Positions 36,643 to 44,892 of a stretch of DNA of 64,000 nucleotides are shown here, piece after piece; the stretch's first letter is position 1, and each line of letters opens with the position of its first letter. Both the position numbers and the translations under genes were made by a program. The stretch is from Mesorhizobium sp. B2-7-2 (GTDB lineage: Bacteria > Pseudomonadota > Alphaproteobacteria > Rhizobiales > Rhizobiaceae), in contig NZ_VFTZ01000008.1 of NCBI RefSeq assembly GCF_006440775.1, forward strand, positions 186,001 to 250,000. Direction: 5' to 3'. The notes beneath the pieces were generated by a model. It made no database searches. It was not told the origin of the DNA and saw nothing but the letters and a program-made list of their open reading frames with translations.

Positions 36643-38628
36643 ATGGAACGCTCGACTATCGTCAGAGTGCACGAAGGTTTGCACGCCCGTCCCGCCACGC
36701 GGTTCGTGAAGCTTGCGAAGGGTTTCGAATCCGACGTAGAGCTGGTCAAGGACGGCAAGGCGGTGAGCGCCAAGAGCTCGGTCAAGCTGATGCTCCTGGC
36801 GGTCAAGGAAAACCAGGAAGTCACCGTGCGCGCCAACGGCGCCGACGCGATCGAGGCGATCGAGGCGCTGATCGGCTATCTGGAGAACCCGCGCGCCGGC
36901 CTCGACGACGAGGGCGAGGCGGGTGATGAGGGCTCGCAAACCGCAGCCGCAGCGCCCGCTCGTGAGGCCGCGCAGCCTGCTGCCGCGGCGGTGGATGGAA
37001 CCCCGAAACTTCAAGGCGTCGCCGCAAGCGAGGGCGTGGCGATCGGGCCGGCCTTCGCCCATTTCCCGCCGGAGATCGCGGGACCGGGCAGGCGCCTGCA
37101 GGCCGACGAGATCGAAGGCGAGCTCGAGCGCTTTCGCGGCGCCGTCGCCAGCGTCCAGTCCCGCATGGACCGCACGCTTGCCGAGAACAATCTCTCCGCC
37201 GGCGACCGCGGCATCGTCGCCGCGTTGCGCGACATCGCCGCCGACGACAGCCTGACCGGCGGGGCCGAAAAGCTCATCAGGGAAGGCGATGACGCCGTGT
37301 CCGCCGTCATCGGCGCGGCCGCCACCATCGCCGCCGATTTCAGCGCGGTCGACGACCACTATCTCAACGCCCGGGCCGACGACGTCCATGCCGTCGGCCG
37401 GCAGATCTGCCTGGCGCTGCTCGGCCAGGACGAAGTCAGCCTGGAAACCATCCCGCAGGGCGCGATCCTGATTGCCGACGACATCGGCGCCTGGGATCTG
37501 GCGCGCGCGCCGCTGAAGCGCATCGGCGGCGTGGTCTGCGGCCATGGCGGCGCCACCTCGCACATCGCCATCATCGCCCGCTCGCACGGCATTCCGGCGG
37601 TGCTCGGTCTCGGCGACAAGATCAACGAGTTGCGCACCGCCAAAGAGGTGGCGATCGACGGCAATGCCGGGCACGTGGTCGTCGATCCGGACGAGGCCGC
37701 GCGGGCTGACTTCACCCGGCGCGTCGAGGCTGCCGCGCAGGAGCGCGCTGGGCTGAAAGTGTTCAAAGGCCTAACGCCGACGCGCGCGGACGGCACGGTG
37801 ATCGAGGTCGCGGCCAATATCGGCTCGCTGGAGGAGATCGAGGCGGCGCAGGACGCCGGCGCCATGGGCGTCGGGCTGTTTCGCACCGAGCTGCTCTTCA
37901 TGCGCCACATGCATCTGCCGTCGGAGGACATGCAGGCCGAAACCTACAGCGCCCTGGCCAAGGCGTTTGCGCCGCATCCGGTCATCGTGCGCACGCTCGA
38001 CATCGGCGGCGACAAGCCGATCGCCGGCATCGAGTTTCCGGACGAGGAAAATCCCTTTCTCGGCTGGCGCGGCATCCGCATGTGCCTGGACCGCCCCGAC
38101 ATTTTCAAGAAGCAGCTGCGGGCGCTGTTGCGCGCCGCCGTCCACGGTAACATCAAGGTGATGCTGCCGATGGTCTCGGAGATCGCCGAAGTGACGCGCA
38201 CGCGCGCGCTGGTCGAGGAATGTGCGGCCGAATTGAAGGCCGAAGGCGTGCCGCATGCCGATTTCGACCTCGGCGTGATGATCGAGACGCCAGCCGCCGT
38301 GCTGATCGCGCCGGCACTGGCAAAGGAAGTGGCGTTCTTTTCGATCGGCACCAACGACCTCACCCAGTACATCATGGCCGCCGACCGTCTCAATCCGACG
38401 GTCGCCAAGCTCAACGACGTCACCAATCCGGCGGTGATGTCGGCGATCGAGCTGACGGCCAAGGCCGGTGTCGCCGCCGGCATCATGGTGGGAATGTGCG
38501 GCGAGGCCGCCGGCCGTCCGGACCTGATCCCCACCTTCATCGGGATGGGCTTGACCGAGCTCAGCATGAGCCCGGCCTCGATCCAGCGCGCCAAGAAGAC
38601 GATCGCGGCCATGGCGGCCGAACGGTAG
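36643..38628 (+). CDS. HPr-Enzyme I fusion phosphotransferase for the sugar PTS
   Basis: A 661-residue fusion. Residues 1-90 are HPr with His14 in GLHARPATRF and SAKSSVKLM. The rest is Enzyme I: phospho-His307 in CGHGGATSHIAIIARSH, DIGGDKPIAGIEFPDEENPF, TNDLTQYIMAADR, and the active-site Cys619 in GMCGEAAGRPDLIPTF. It draws phosphate from PEP and delivers it to SrlB, so the operon carries a full, self-contained phosphorelay separate from the nitrogen PTS of rhizobia. Confidence 0.95.
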   Translation: MERSTIVRVHEGLHARPATRFVKLAKGFESDVELVKDGKAVSAKSSVKLMLLAVKENQEVTVRANGADAIEAIEALIGYLENPRAGLDDEGEAGDEGSQTAAAAPAREAAQPAAAAVDGTPKLQGVAASEGVAIGPAFAHFPPEIAGPGRRLQADEIEGELERFRGAVASVQSRMDRTLAENNLSAGDRGIVAALRDIAADDSLTGGAEKLIREGDDAVSAVIGAAATIAADFSAVDDHYLNARADDVHAVGRQICLALLGQDEVSLETIPQGAILIADDIGAWDLARAPLKRIGGVVCGHGGATSHIAIIARSHGIPAVLGLGDKINELRTAKEVAIDGNAGHVVVDPDEAARADFTRRVEAAAQERAGLKVFKGLTPTRADGTVIEVAANIGSLEEIEAAQDAGAMGVGLFRTELLFMRHMHLPSEDMQAETYSALAKAFAPHPVIVRTLDIGGDKPIAGIEFPDEENPFLGWRGIRMCLDRPDIFKKQLRALLRAAVHGNIKVMLPMVSEIAEVTRTRALVEECAAELKAEGVPHADFDLGVMIETPAAVLIAPALAKEVAFFSIGTNDLTQYIMAADRLNPTVAKLNDVTNPAVMSAIELTAKAGVAAGIMVGMCGEAAGRPDLIPTFIGMGLTELSMSPASIQRAKKTIAAMAAER

Positions 38629-38645
38629 CGGATAATTCGCGGCGG

Positions 38646-39461
38646 TTACGCTAGATGCGCGAGCAGGGTGGCGAGAACCGGTGTCAGTTCCTGGACGGCA
38701 TTGGGCTGGGCACAGGCCCGCCGGACGCGGTCCTCCCGCACCTCGGCCGCCAGCACCGCGATCTCGAGAATGTCGGGCTCGGGCGTCCCGTCCGCCTTGG
38801 TCGCCAGTCCGCAGGCAAGCGCCACGGGCGCAAGGCACCTGATGTCGAGAGACCGGTCGCCGGCTATCGCCGGCCCTGTGCCGATCTCGCCAGGCTGGAC
38901 AGGACGGTGGTTGAGGCATTCGACGAGCAGAGCCGCGCAGGCCGCCGCGACCTGGTCCGTCGATGCCGCGTCCGCCGTCGCGCCAGCCAGGAGATCCGCG
39001 TAGCGCTTGCGCATCGCGACATGCACGGCGGAAAAGCTCGCTTCGTGGACGCGCGGATTATCGATGCCGTAGCCGGCAAGGACCGCGCGGGTCAGATAGT
39101 ACATGTCGCGCCTGAACTGACGCTCGCCGCCGATCTGCCGGTCTTCATCGCCATGCGGGAAATAGGCCCGCAGGCTTTTGACGGTCGTGCCGTCGACCTT
39201 GAGCGGCCGGGAATGCGGCACGAAGGATTCCGCGATCGTCAGCGCCTCGTCGACGGCGCTCGCGGCGTGGCCAAGCAGGCTGCGGCCAGGGAAGGGAGGC
39301 AAATTGCCGGCGATATCGTGCGAGGGGTCGCCGGCGCTGTCGTGGCGGTTCTGGCGGATGGCATCGCGCAGCTCCCGAAGCCGGTCCTTCAGGTTGGCGC
39401 GGACATCCTCGGAAATTTGTCGCAGCATTGCCAATTGCCTCGAAATGCTGAAGCCGGTCAC
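38646..39461 (-). CDS. Hypothetical protein convergent with the PTS operon
   Basis: A 271-residue, mostly helical cytoplasmic protein of unknown family. Features seen are FPHGDEDRQIGGERQFRRDM, a histidine/arginine-rich middle and an alanine-rich C-terminus. It is read on the strand opposite a 277-codon shadow frame; this strand has the better coding character (KDRLRELRDAIRQN, RDMYYLTRAVLAGYG). The function is not known. Confidence 0.6.
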   Translation of the reverse strand: MTGFSISRQLAMLRQISEDVRANLKDRLRELRDAIRQNRHDSAGDPSHDIAGNLPPFPGRSLLGHAASAVDEALTIAESFVPHSRPLKVDGTTVKSLRAYFPHGDEDRQIGGERQFRRDMYYLTRAVLAGYGIDNPRVHEASFSAVHVAMRKRYADLLAGATADAASTDQVAAACAALLVECLNHRPVQPGEIGTGPAIAGDRSLDIRCLAPVALACGLATKADGTPEPDILEIAVLAAEVREDRVRRACAQPNAVQELTPVLATLLAHLA

Positions 39462-39579
39462 GGCTTGGGCGCCAGTCGCCCTCTCTAGATTGTTCGTCTC
39501 GCTTGGTAGATCAATAGACGATATTTAACCAGCATGCAGAATCGGCGGGGCGGTGTCACCGCCGGGGTTGGAGGGGAAA

Positions 39580-40593
39580 TTGGGCAGGCGACGGCAGGGC
39601 GAACCAGAAAACGGCAGGGCGGCGGCCGAGGCATCCGAGCAGGTCGTCAGCGAAAGCCGGACCGACCGCCTCAGGATCCGCGCCGCCTGGATGTATTTCG
39701 TCGAGCAGATGACGCAAAACGAGATCGCCGACGTGCTCGGCGTCGGCCGCGTCACCATCGTGCGCATGCTGGCGGAGGCGAGGGCACGCAACGAGGTGAA
39801 GATCTCCATCGAGAGCGAGCTTTTGGAGATCGTGCGGCTGGAGCGCGCGCTGGAAAGGACTTTCGGGCTGCAGCAGGCGCTGGTGGCGCCGCTCACCGAC
39901 CCCAACGCCGATCCGATCCCGGCGATCGCCGCCAAGACCGGCATGTTCCTGTCCGATGCGATGAAATCCGGCATGCGGGTCGGCGTCGGCTGGGGCGTCA
40001 CGCTGTTCAACACCTTGCCCTTCATCAGCGCCAAATCGCTCACCGATTTCAGCGTGATCTCGCTGCTCGGCGGCGTCGGCGTCGCGCGCCGGGTCAACCC
40101 GGCCGAGTTCGCCTGGCGCTTCGCCCAGATCTTCCAGGGCGACGGCTATCTGATGCCGACGCCTGCGGTCGTCGACAGCGTCGAGACAAAAATCGCGCTG
40201 GTCGAACGCTGCGGCCTGCAGGAGATTTTCGAGATGGCCGATGCGCTCGACGCCGTGCTGCTCAGCGTCGGCGGCATCGCTTCGGCCACCACCTTCTCGC
40301 GCGGCGGCTTCCTCAAGGAAGCCGACCGCGAGGCCTTGCTTGCGCGCGGCGCCGTCGGCGATCTCCTGTTTCATTTCTATGACCGCAACGGCGATCTGGT
40401 CGACCATCCCGTCAACAGCCATGTGATGTCGGTGGATGTCGACCGCCTGCGCAAGGCGCCGATCCGCATTCTCACCTCCGGCGGCGCGGAAAAGACCGAG
40501 GCGCTGCTCGGCGCCATGAACCTGATCGCGCCGACCATCCTGATCACCGACGAGGAAAGCGCGCGGCGCATGCTCTCGGCGCATGGCGTTTGA
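39580..40593 (+). CDS. SorC/DeoR-type sugar-binding transcriptional regulator
   Basis: TTG 39580 follows GAGGGGAAA; GTG 39553 is an alternative. The 337-residue protein has an N-terminal HTH (YFVEQMTQNEIADVLGVGRV then TIVRMLAEARAR) and a C-terminal sugar-phosphate-binding domain (GVGWGVTLFNTLPFI, LLGGVGVARRVNP, TSGGAEKTEALLGAMNL). It probably controls the glucitol-type PTS operon in response to the phosphorylated substrate. The 3' end is duplicated in diverged form at 41795. Confidence 0.92.
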   Translation: MGRRRQGEPENGRAAAEASEQVVSESRTDRLRIRAAWMYFVEQMTQNEIADVLGVGRVTIVRMLAEARARNEVKISIESELLEIVRLERALERTFGLQQALVAPLTDPNADPIPAIAAKTGMFLSDAMKSGMRVGVGWGVTLFNTLPFISAKSLTDFSVISLLGGVGVARRVNPAEFAWRFAQIFQGDGYLMPTPAVVDSVETKIALVERCGLQEIFEMADALDAVLLSVGGIASATTFSRGGFLKEADREALLARGAVGDLLFHFYDRNGDLVDHPVNSHVMSVDVDRLRKAPIRILTSGGAEKTEALLGAMNLIAPTILITDEESARRMLSAHGV

Positions 40594-40594
40594 A

Positions 40595-41662
40595 TCATGC
40601 GACGGAAGGGCTCGCTCGCTGCGGAATTGAGGAGCGCAGGTGCTTGCGGGCAGGTTCCTCCACCAGAATGAAGACGACGAGCGAGACGATGATCAGCAAA
40701 GGCTGATACAAAAGGCTCCCGACCCAATCCCATTCTCCAGTAAATATTATCGGAACCCACTTCCGGACCGGAATTTGCAGGATGTAGAGGGCATAGCTTG
40801 CATTGCCCAGCAGCACGAGCGGCTTGTACGACAGTGCGCGTCGGGTCTTGCCGTCATTCACGGCGCAGGTCGCAATCAACGCAACAAAGCCGATCACCGC
40901 GAACCCTCCTGTCACCGTGTATGTCGAGACAACCGTGGTGAGCGTAAACGCCATGGCCATCAAGGCGGCCAGGTCGCTGCGGAAGCGATCGAACGCGCCT
41001 GCCCTAAACAGCAGAGCGCAGACGATGCCGGTCATGAATTCGGGCAGCCTCAGCAGCGGGAGAGGCACCAGCTTCATCCAGTCGAACGCAAGGTAGCCGG
41101 TCGGTCCGAGACTCGGCAGACACATAACCATGAAAATCAGCACTGCGATTGCCAGGCTGATCCACAGGGCTCCAGTTGTAAGCCTCGAAAGCGCGGGAAG
41201 CAGCAACGGGAACATGAGATAGAAAAAGAACTCGATCGAAAGTGTCCAACCCGGAGAATTCCAGAAGAATCCGAGCATTGACGTCGGTGCGCCCCAGGCT
41301 TGAATAAGGCCAAGTGTCGCAAGCGACGCAAGCGGGAGATCGAAAGGCAGGCTTGACAGCGGCAAAGCCACGACAAGAGCAAGGATATAAACCGGATAAA
41401 TTCTGGCAAATCTCGCTACGGCAAACCGTCGGACGTCGTCCCAATCGGACATCTTGTCGATGTAGGAATGGGTGAGGATGAACCCAGAAAGCAGGAAGAA
41501 GAACGAGACGCCGAGGTAGCCATTCTGCACGAAACTAGCGACGAGGTGTGGCGCTCCGTCGATGTTTGCCGAATGATAGGCAAGCACATAGAGAGCGGCG
41601 AAAAATCGCAAGCTGGTCAGCTGCGCCAGGTTCGATCCGGCTGAAGAAGGCTTCGGTTTCAT
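40595..41662 (-). CDS. Acyltransferase 3 family membrane protein
   Basis: A 355-residue integral membrane acyltransferase with about ten hydrophobic segments. N-terminal motifs QLTSLRFFAALYVLAYH, then FFFLLSGFILTHSY and RRFAVARFARIYPVYIL define the family. It likely O-acetylates or succinylates a surface polysaccharide. It converges on the SorC-type regulator with a 1-base gap, has lower GC than its neighbours, and lies between two partial copies of the regulator 3' end. Confidence 0.93.
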   Translation of the reverse strand: MKPKPSSAGSNLAQLTSLRFFAALYVLAYHSANIDGAPHLVASFVQNGYLGVSFFFLLSGFILTHSYIDKMSDWDDVRRFAVARFARIYPVYILALVVALPLSSLPFDLPLASLATLGLIQAWGAPTSMLGFFWNSPGWTLSIEFFFYLMFPLLLPALSRLTTGALWISLAIAVLIFMVMCLPSLGPTGYLAFDWMKLVPLPLLRLPEFMTGIVCALLFRAGAFDRFRSDLAALMAMAFTLTTVVSTYTVTGGFAVIGFVALIATCAVNDGKTRRALSYKPLVLLGNASYALYILQIPVRKWVPIIFTGEWDWVGSLLYQPLLIIVSLVVFILVEEPARKHLRSSIPQRASPSVA

Positions 41663-42070
41663 ACAGGGTGCCGTGGCTGTGAGCGCGAAGCGGTGCTCAG
41701 AACTGTCGATATTGCTTGGAATCCTATACGCCGAGCCGCATTAACAAACCCATTAACGCTCCACGCCGGTGTCAGCACTCGGCGCCATGGGGGAGAACCG
41801 AGGCGCTGCTCGGCGCCATGCACCTGACTGCGTCGACGATTCTGATCGCCGACGAAGAAGCGCACCGCATGCTCTACTGGCGGACGGACAACGATCTTCG
41901 GCCTCCTGGCCAGATAGATCTTCCGCTCGCGTGACAGCCCCCAAGCTTCTGCCGATAAGTCGCGGAACCACTCTAAAATCAACGAGAAGCTGTTTTTGGA
42001 CCAAACGGTTGCCCAAAGAGCGGAAGCCATCGGCTCAACCTAAGAACTTGGGGGGAAGTTCTCTTTCAAA
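41663..42070. other. Intergenic region between acyltransferase and tRNA-Pro
   Basis: About 400 bases with no intact gene. It contains a diverged duplicate of the SorC-type regulator 3' end (listed separately) and then featureless sequence up to the tRNA. Confidence 0.6.
41795..41880 (+). pseudogene. Partial, diverged copy of the SorC-type regulator 3' end
   Basis: Translating this stretch gives TEALLGAMHLTASTILIADE followed by EAHRMLY, against TEALLGAMNLIAPTILITDE and ESARRMLSAHGV in the intact regulator (40495-40585). The two DNA segments align over about 80 bases with about a dozen or more differences and a short indel. There is no start and no upstream homology. Confidence 0.85.
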
Positions 42071-42147
<77 letters not shown>

Positions 42148-42250
42148 GACCGGGTGGCGATGTATCGTGATAAGGCGGTGCGGGTCAACCGAATTCGAAG
42201 CCCGGCCGACCAGCCGGGCCTGCTCTGTTGTGCGCCGACAGAAATCGCTA

Positions 42251-43498
42251 ATGTCTCGCGAGCTACCCGGGGATCAGGAGATAGTGTCGTTGGCGAATGG
42301 CACGGTGCCAGGAACTCCTTATCACGCGGAGGGTGCCCGTAGCGCGATTGCCCGGATTCGCCCGCACTGGGCGCGGATGGGCATCACCAGGGTCGCCAAT
42401 GTCACCGGGCTCGATCGCATAGGCATACCGGTGGTGATGGTATGTCGCCCCAACGCCCGGTCCCTGGCTGTTTCGCAAGGCAAGGGCATCGACCTGGAAT
42501 CAGCCACGGCTTCGGGCCTTTTGGAAGCGGCGGAACTTTATCACGCCGAGCACATCGAGCGCCCGCTGAAGCTCGGCAGTATGGCTGAACTCTCCCGGTC
42601 GCACCGATTCGCTGAGATCGGCAGGCTGCCTCGCGTCACGGGCAAGGCATTCACTAAGGATATCGTGACGCTATGGATAGAAGGCCGGGAGATGATCTCC
42701 GGCGAGTCGCGCTGGTTGCCGTTCGAATCGGTGCGAGCCAACTTCACCGTCCCGCCGCCGCCTGGAAGCGGCTTCTTTGACTGCAGCAGCAACGGGCTCG
42801 CCTCTGGGAATACGGTCGACGAGGCGATTCATCATGGAATTTGCGAGATCGTCGAACGCGACGCGACTGCTCTGTGGAACCAACTGTCGTCGGCTCGGCG
42901 CCGGCGCACCAGTGTCGACCTCGGCAGCGCGCCGGACGGCCCGAGCCGTGAAGTGTTGAAGAAGCTGGAAAATGCAGACTTCGACGTTGCAGCGTGGGAA
43001 ACGACCACTGACCTCGGCGTGCCGGCCTTTTTCTGCCTGATTGCCGATCGCCGGAACAGAAACGGCCACTACGGCATAGGGGCGGCAGCGCACCCGGTGC
43101 CGGAAACGGCCTTGCTGAAGGCGATCATCGAAGCCGCCCAGGTGCGTACGACCTACGTGTCCGCGGCAAGGGACGATCTGTCTATCGAGGAATATGGCGA
43201 AGAATATCGGGAGAAACGGCGCCGTCGCGCGGAGAGACTCCTAGCCGAGCGCTCCGCCACCAGGCAAATCGCCTCTGCCGAGGAAAGGGCAACACAGGAC
43301 GTTGCGCAGAATGTGGCCTGGCTGATCGGAAGGTTGCAGGCGGCAGGTGCAAGCGAGGTCATCGCCGTCGATCTGGCCAAGGAGGATATCGGCCTGCCCG
43401 TAGTTCGCGTTGTGATACCTGGCCTTGAAGGGCCGGACGATCATGACGCCTATGTGCCGGGCGAGAGAGCTCGCCGTATGGCGGAAGAGGGACAATGA
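42251..43498 (+). CDS. YcaO-family ATP-dependent peptide-modifying enzyme
   Basis: ATG 42251 gives 415 residues; the frame extension to 42167 runs toward the tRNA and has no homology. YcaO hallmarks for ATP-Mg binding are visible: SQGKGIDLESATASGLLEAAE (about residues 75-95) and the segment SNGLASGNTVDEAIHHGICE to VERDA (about 182-205), plus the C-terminal VDLAKEDIGLPVVRVVIPGL. The C-terminus lacks the PxPxP ending of azoline-forming cyclodehydratases. YcaO enzymes activate peptide-backbone amides by phosphorylation to give azolines, amidines or thioamides. The ATG of tfuA overlaps its stop, matching the known YcaO-TfuA pairing seen for trifolitoxin and for thioglycine formation in methyl-coenzyme M reductase. 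Confidence 0.95.
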   Translation: MSRELPGDQEIVSLANGTVPGTPYHAEGARSAIARIRPHWARMGITRVANVTGLDRIGIPVVMVCRPNARSLAVSQGKGIDLESATASGLLEAAELYHAEHIERPLKLGSMAELSRSHRFAEIGRLPRVTGKAFTKDIVTLWIEGREMISGESRWLPFESVRANFTVPPPPGSGFFDCSSNGLASGNTVDEAIHHGICEIVERDATALWNQLSSARRRRTSVDLGSAPDGPSREVLKKLENADFDVAAWETTTDLGVPAFFCLIADRRNRNGHYGIGAAAHPVPETALLKAIIEAAQVRTTYVSAARDDLSIEEYGEEYREKRRRRAERLLAERSATRQIASAEERATQDVAQNVAWLIGRLQAAGASEVIAVDLAKEDIGLPVVRVVIPGLEGPDDHDAYVPGERARRMAEEGQ

Positions 43499-44823
43499 AT
43501 CCCATCGTCTTCTGCGGGCCGAGTCTGCGCGCGCAAGACATTGTGCCTTACAATGGATTCGAATTCCGTCCGCCAGTGCGCCAAGGCGATCTTTATGCCG
43601 CCACCCGCGGTGGCCCGAGAGCGATCGGCGTCATCGACGGCTATTTCGATGGTCAGCCGGCGGTCTTGCACAAGGAAATACTCTGGGCCCTGACGCGCGG
43701 GATCGCGGTATTTGGCGCGTCAAGCATGGGAGCACTGCGCGCCGCGGAGTTGCACTCGTTCGGCATGCGCGGCGTCGGGCGCATCTTCGAAGCCTATCGC
43801 GACGGCGAGTTCACCGACGACGACGAGGTCGCGCTTATCCATGGCCCGCCGGAGACGGGATACATGCATCTGAGCGAACCGATGGTCAACATCCGCGCGA
43901 CGCTCGATCAGGCGGTGGCGCAAAAGGTGATAGACATGTCAACAGGCGCGCGCTTGGCGACGTCGTCCAAGGCCAGGTTCTATTGGGATAGAACGTGGCT
44001 CAGCCTCCTGGCAGACGTCGGCGATCCCAAAAAGGCGGAGGAACTGGCGCTCTGGCTGCGAACAGGCAAGGTCGACAGGAAGCGCGAAGACGCGTTGGAA
44101 CTGCTGAAGGAGATAGATGCGTTTGTCCGCAGCGGTGCCGCACAAGCGCCTCCTGACTTCCATTTCGAATGGACGGAAAACTGGCACAACGCGCCTTGGC
44201 GAAACCAAACAGCGTCGATAGATGCGAAAGCCACCGCGGAAGAGGATGCCATTCTCGACGAGCTCCGGCTGCGCGGCGACTATGCCCGGTTGCGCCGTGA
44301 CGCGCTGCTTCGTCTGCTTGCCCGCGGCGAGCAAGCTGCTCCGGATCGCCAGGCCATCAAACGCGCCATGGGCGAGTTTCGCTCGCGGCGCAGGCTTATG
44401 CGGCAAGCGGACGTCGTCGATTGGGCGCGCGAGAACGGAACGGATATCGCGGCGATCGAGCGCATGATCGGGGATGATGCGGTTGTCGAGACGCTCGCGC
44501 GAGAGCGCGATGCCGAACTGCATCGAGCCATACTCGACCGATTGCGCGAACTCGGTCTCTACCCAGGCTACCGGGACAAGGCTCTGGTCAGGCAGCGATC
44601 ACCGTCGCTTTCCGCGCCGGTGCCGCGTGCCCTGATCGCAGTCTGGTTTTTCGAGAGACGACTCGGCCGCGCCGTTCCTCGAGACATTGACGACTATGCC
44701 ATCTCCATCGGATTGCCCGGCATCGACAGATTCTACGACCTGCTGGCTCATGAATATGCTTTCACGGCCGGCCGCAGCACGTCCGATGACTCTGGCCTGA
44801 CCGGCGAAAACGGGCTAACTTGA
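43495..44823 (+). CDS. TfuA-like protein
   Basis: A 442-residue protein whose ATG overlaps the ycaO stop (ATGA). The N-terminal TfuA core contains VFCGPSLRAQD, GVIDGYF, AVFGASSMGALRAAEL (residues 71-86), GMRGVGRIFEAYRDGEFTDD and DEVALIHGP. The C-terminal half (residues about 230-420) is a long, charged, helical region not typical of the minimal domain. TfuA proteins partner with YcaO; in archaea TfuA is proposed to deliver sulfur for thioamide formation. It is expected to act on the same peptide as YcaO. Confidence 0.93.
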   Translation: MNPIVFCGPSLRAQDIVPYNGFEFRPPVRQGDLYAATRGGPRAIGVIDGYFDGQPAVLHKEILWALTRGIAVFGASSMGALRAAELHSFGMRGVGRIFEAYRDGEFTDDDEVALIHGPPETGYMHLSEPMVNIRATLDQAVAQKVIDMSTGARLATSSKARFYWDRTWLSLLADVGDPKKAEELALWLRTGKVDRKREDALELLKEIDAFVRSGAAQAPPDFHFEWTENWHNAPWRNQTASIDAKATAEEDAILDELRLRGDYARLRRDALLRLLARGEQAAPDRQAIKRAMGEFRSRRRLMRQADVVDWARENGTDIAAIERMIGDDAVVETLARERDAELHRAILDRLRELGLYPGYRDKALVRQRSPSLSAPVPRALIAVWFFERRLGRAVPRDIDDYAISIGLPGIDRFYDLLAHEYAFTAGRSTSDDSGLTGENGLT

Positions 44824-44892
44824 AACCGCGTTCGCCGACGATATTGCAGCCAGTTTGACGTGCATGTCTTTGTCCGTCCGAGGGGGGCAAGC

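Noticed and set aside
38655-39488. 277-codon plus-strand frame opposite the hypothetical protein at 38646
   Set aside because: Composition is Arg/Gly/Asp-rich without hydrophobic patterning; the minus strand reads more like a real protein.
41659-42030. 123-codon minus-strand frame between acyltransferase and tRNA
   Set aside because: Part of it is the antisense of the duplicated regulator 3' end and the rest has no family character.
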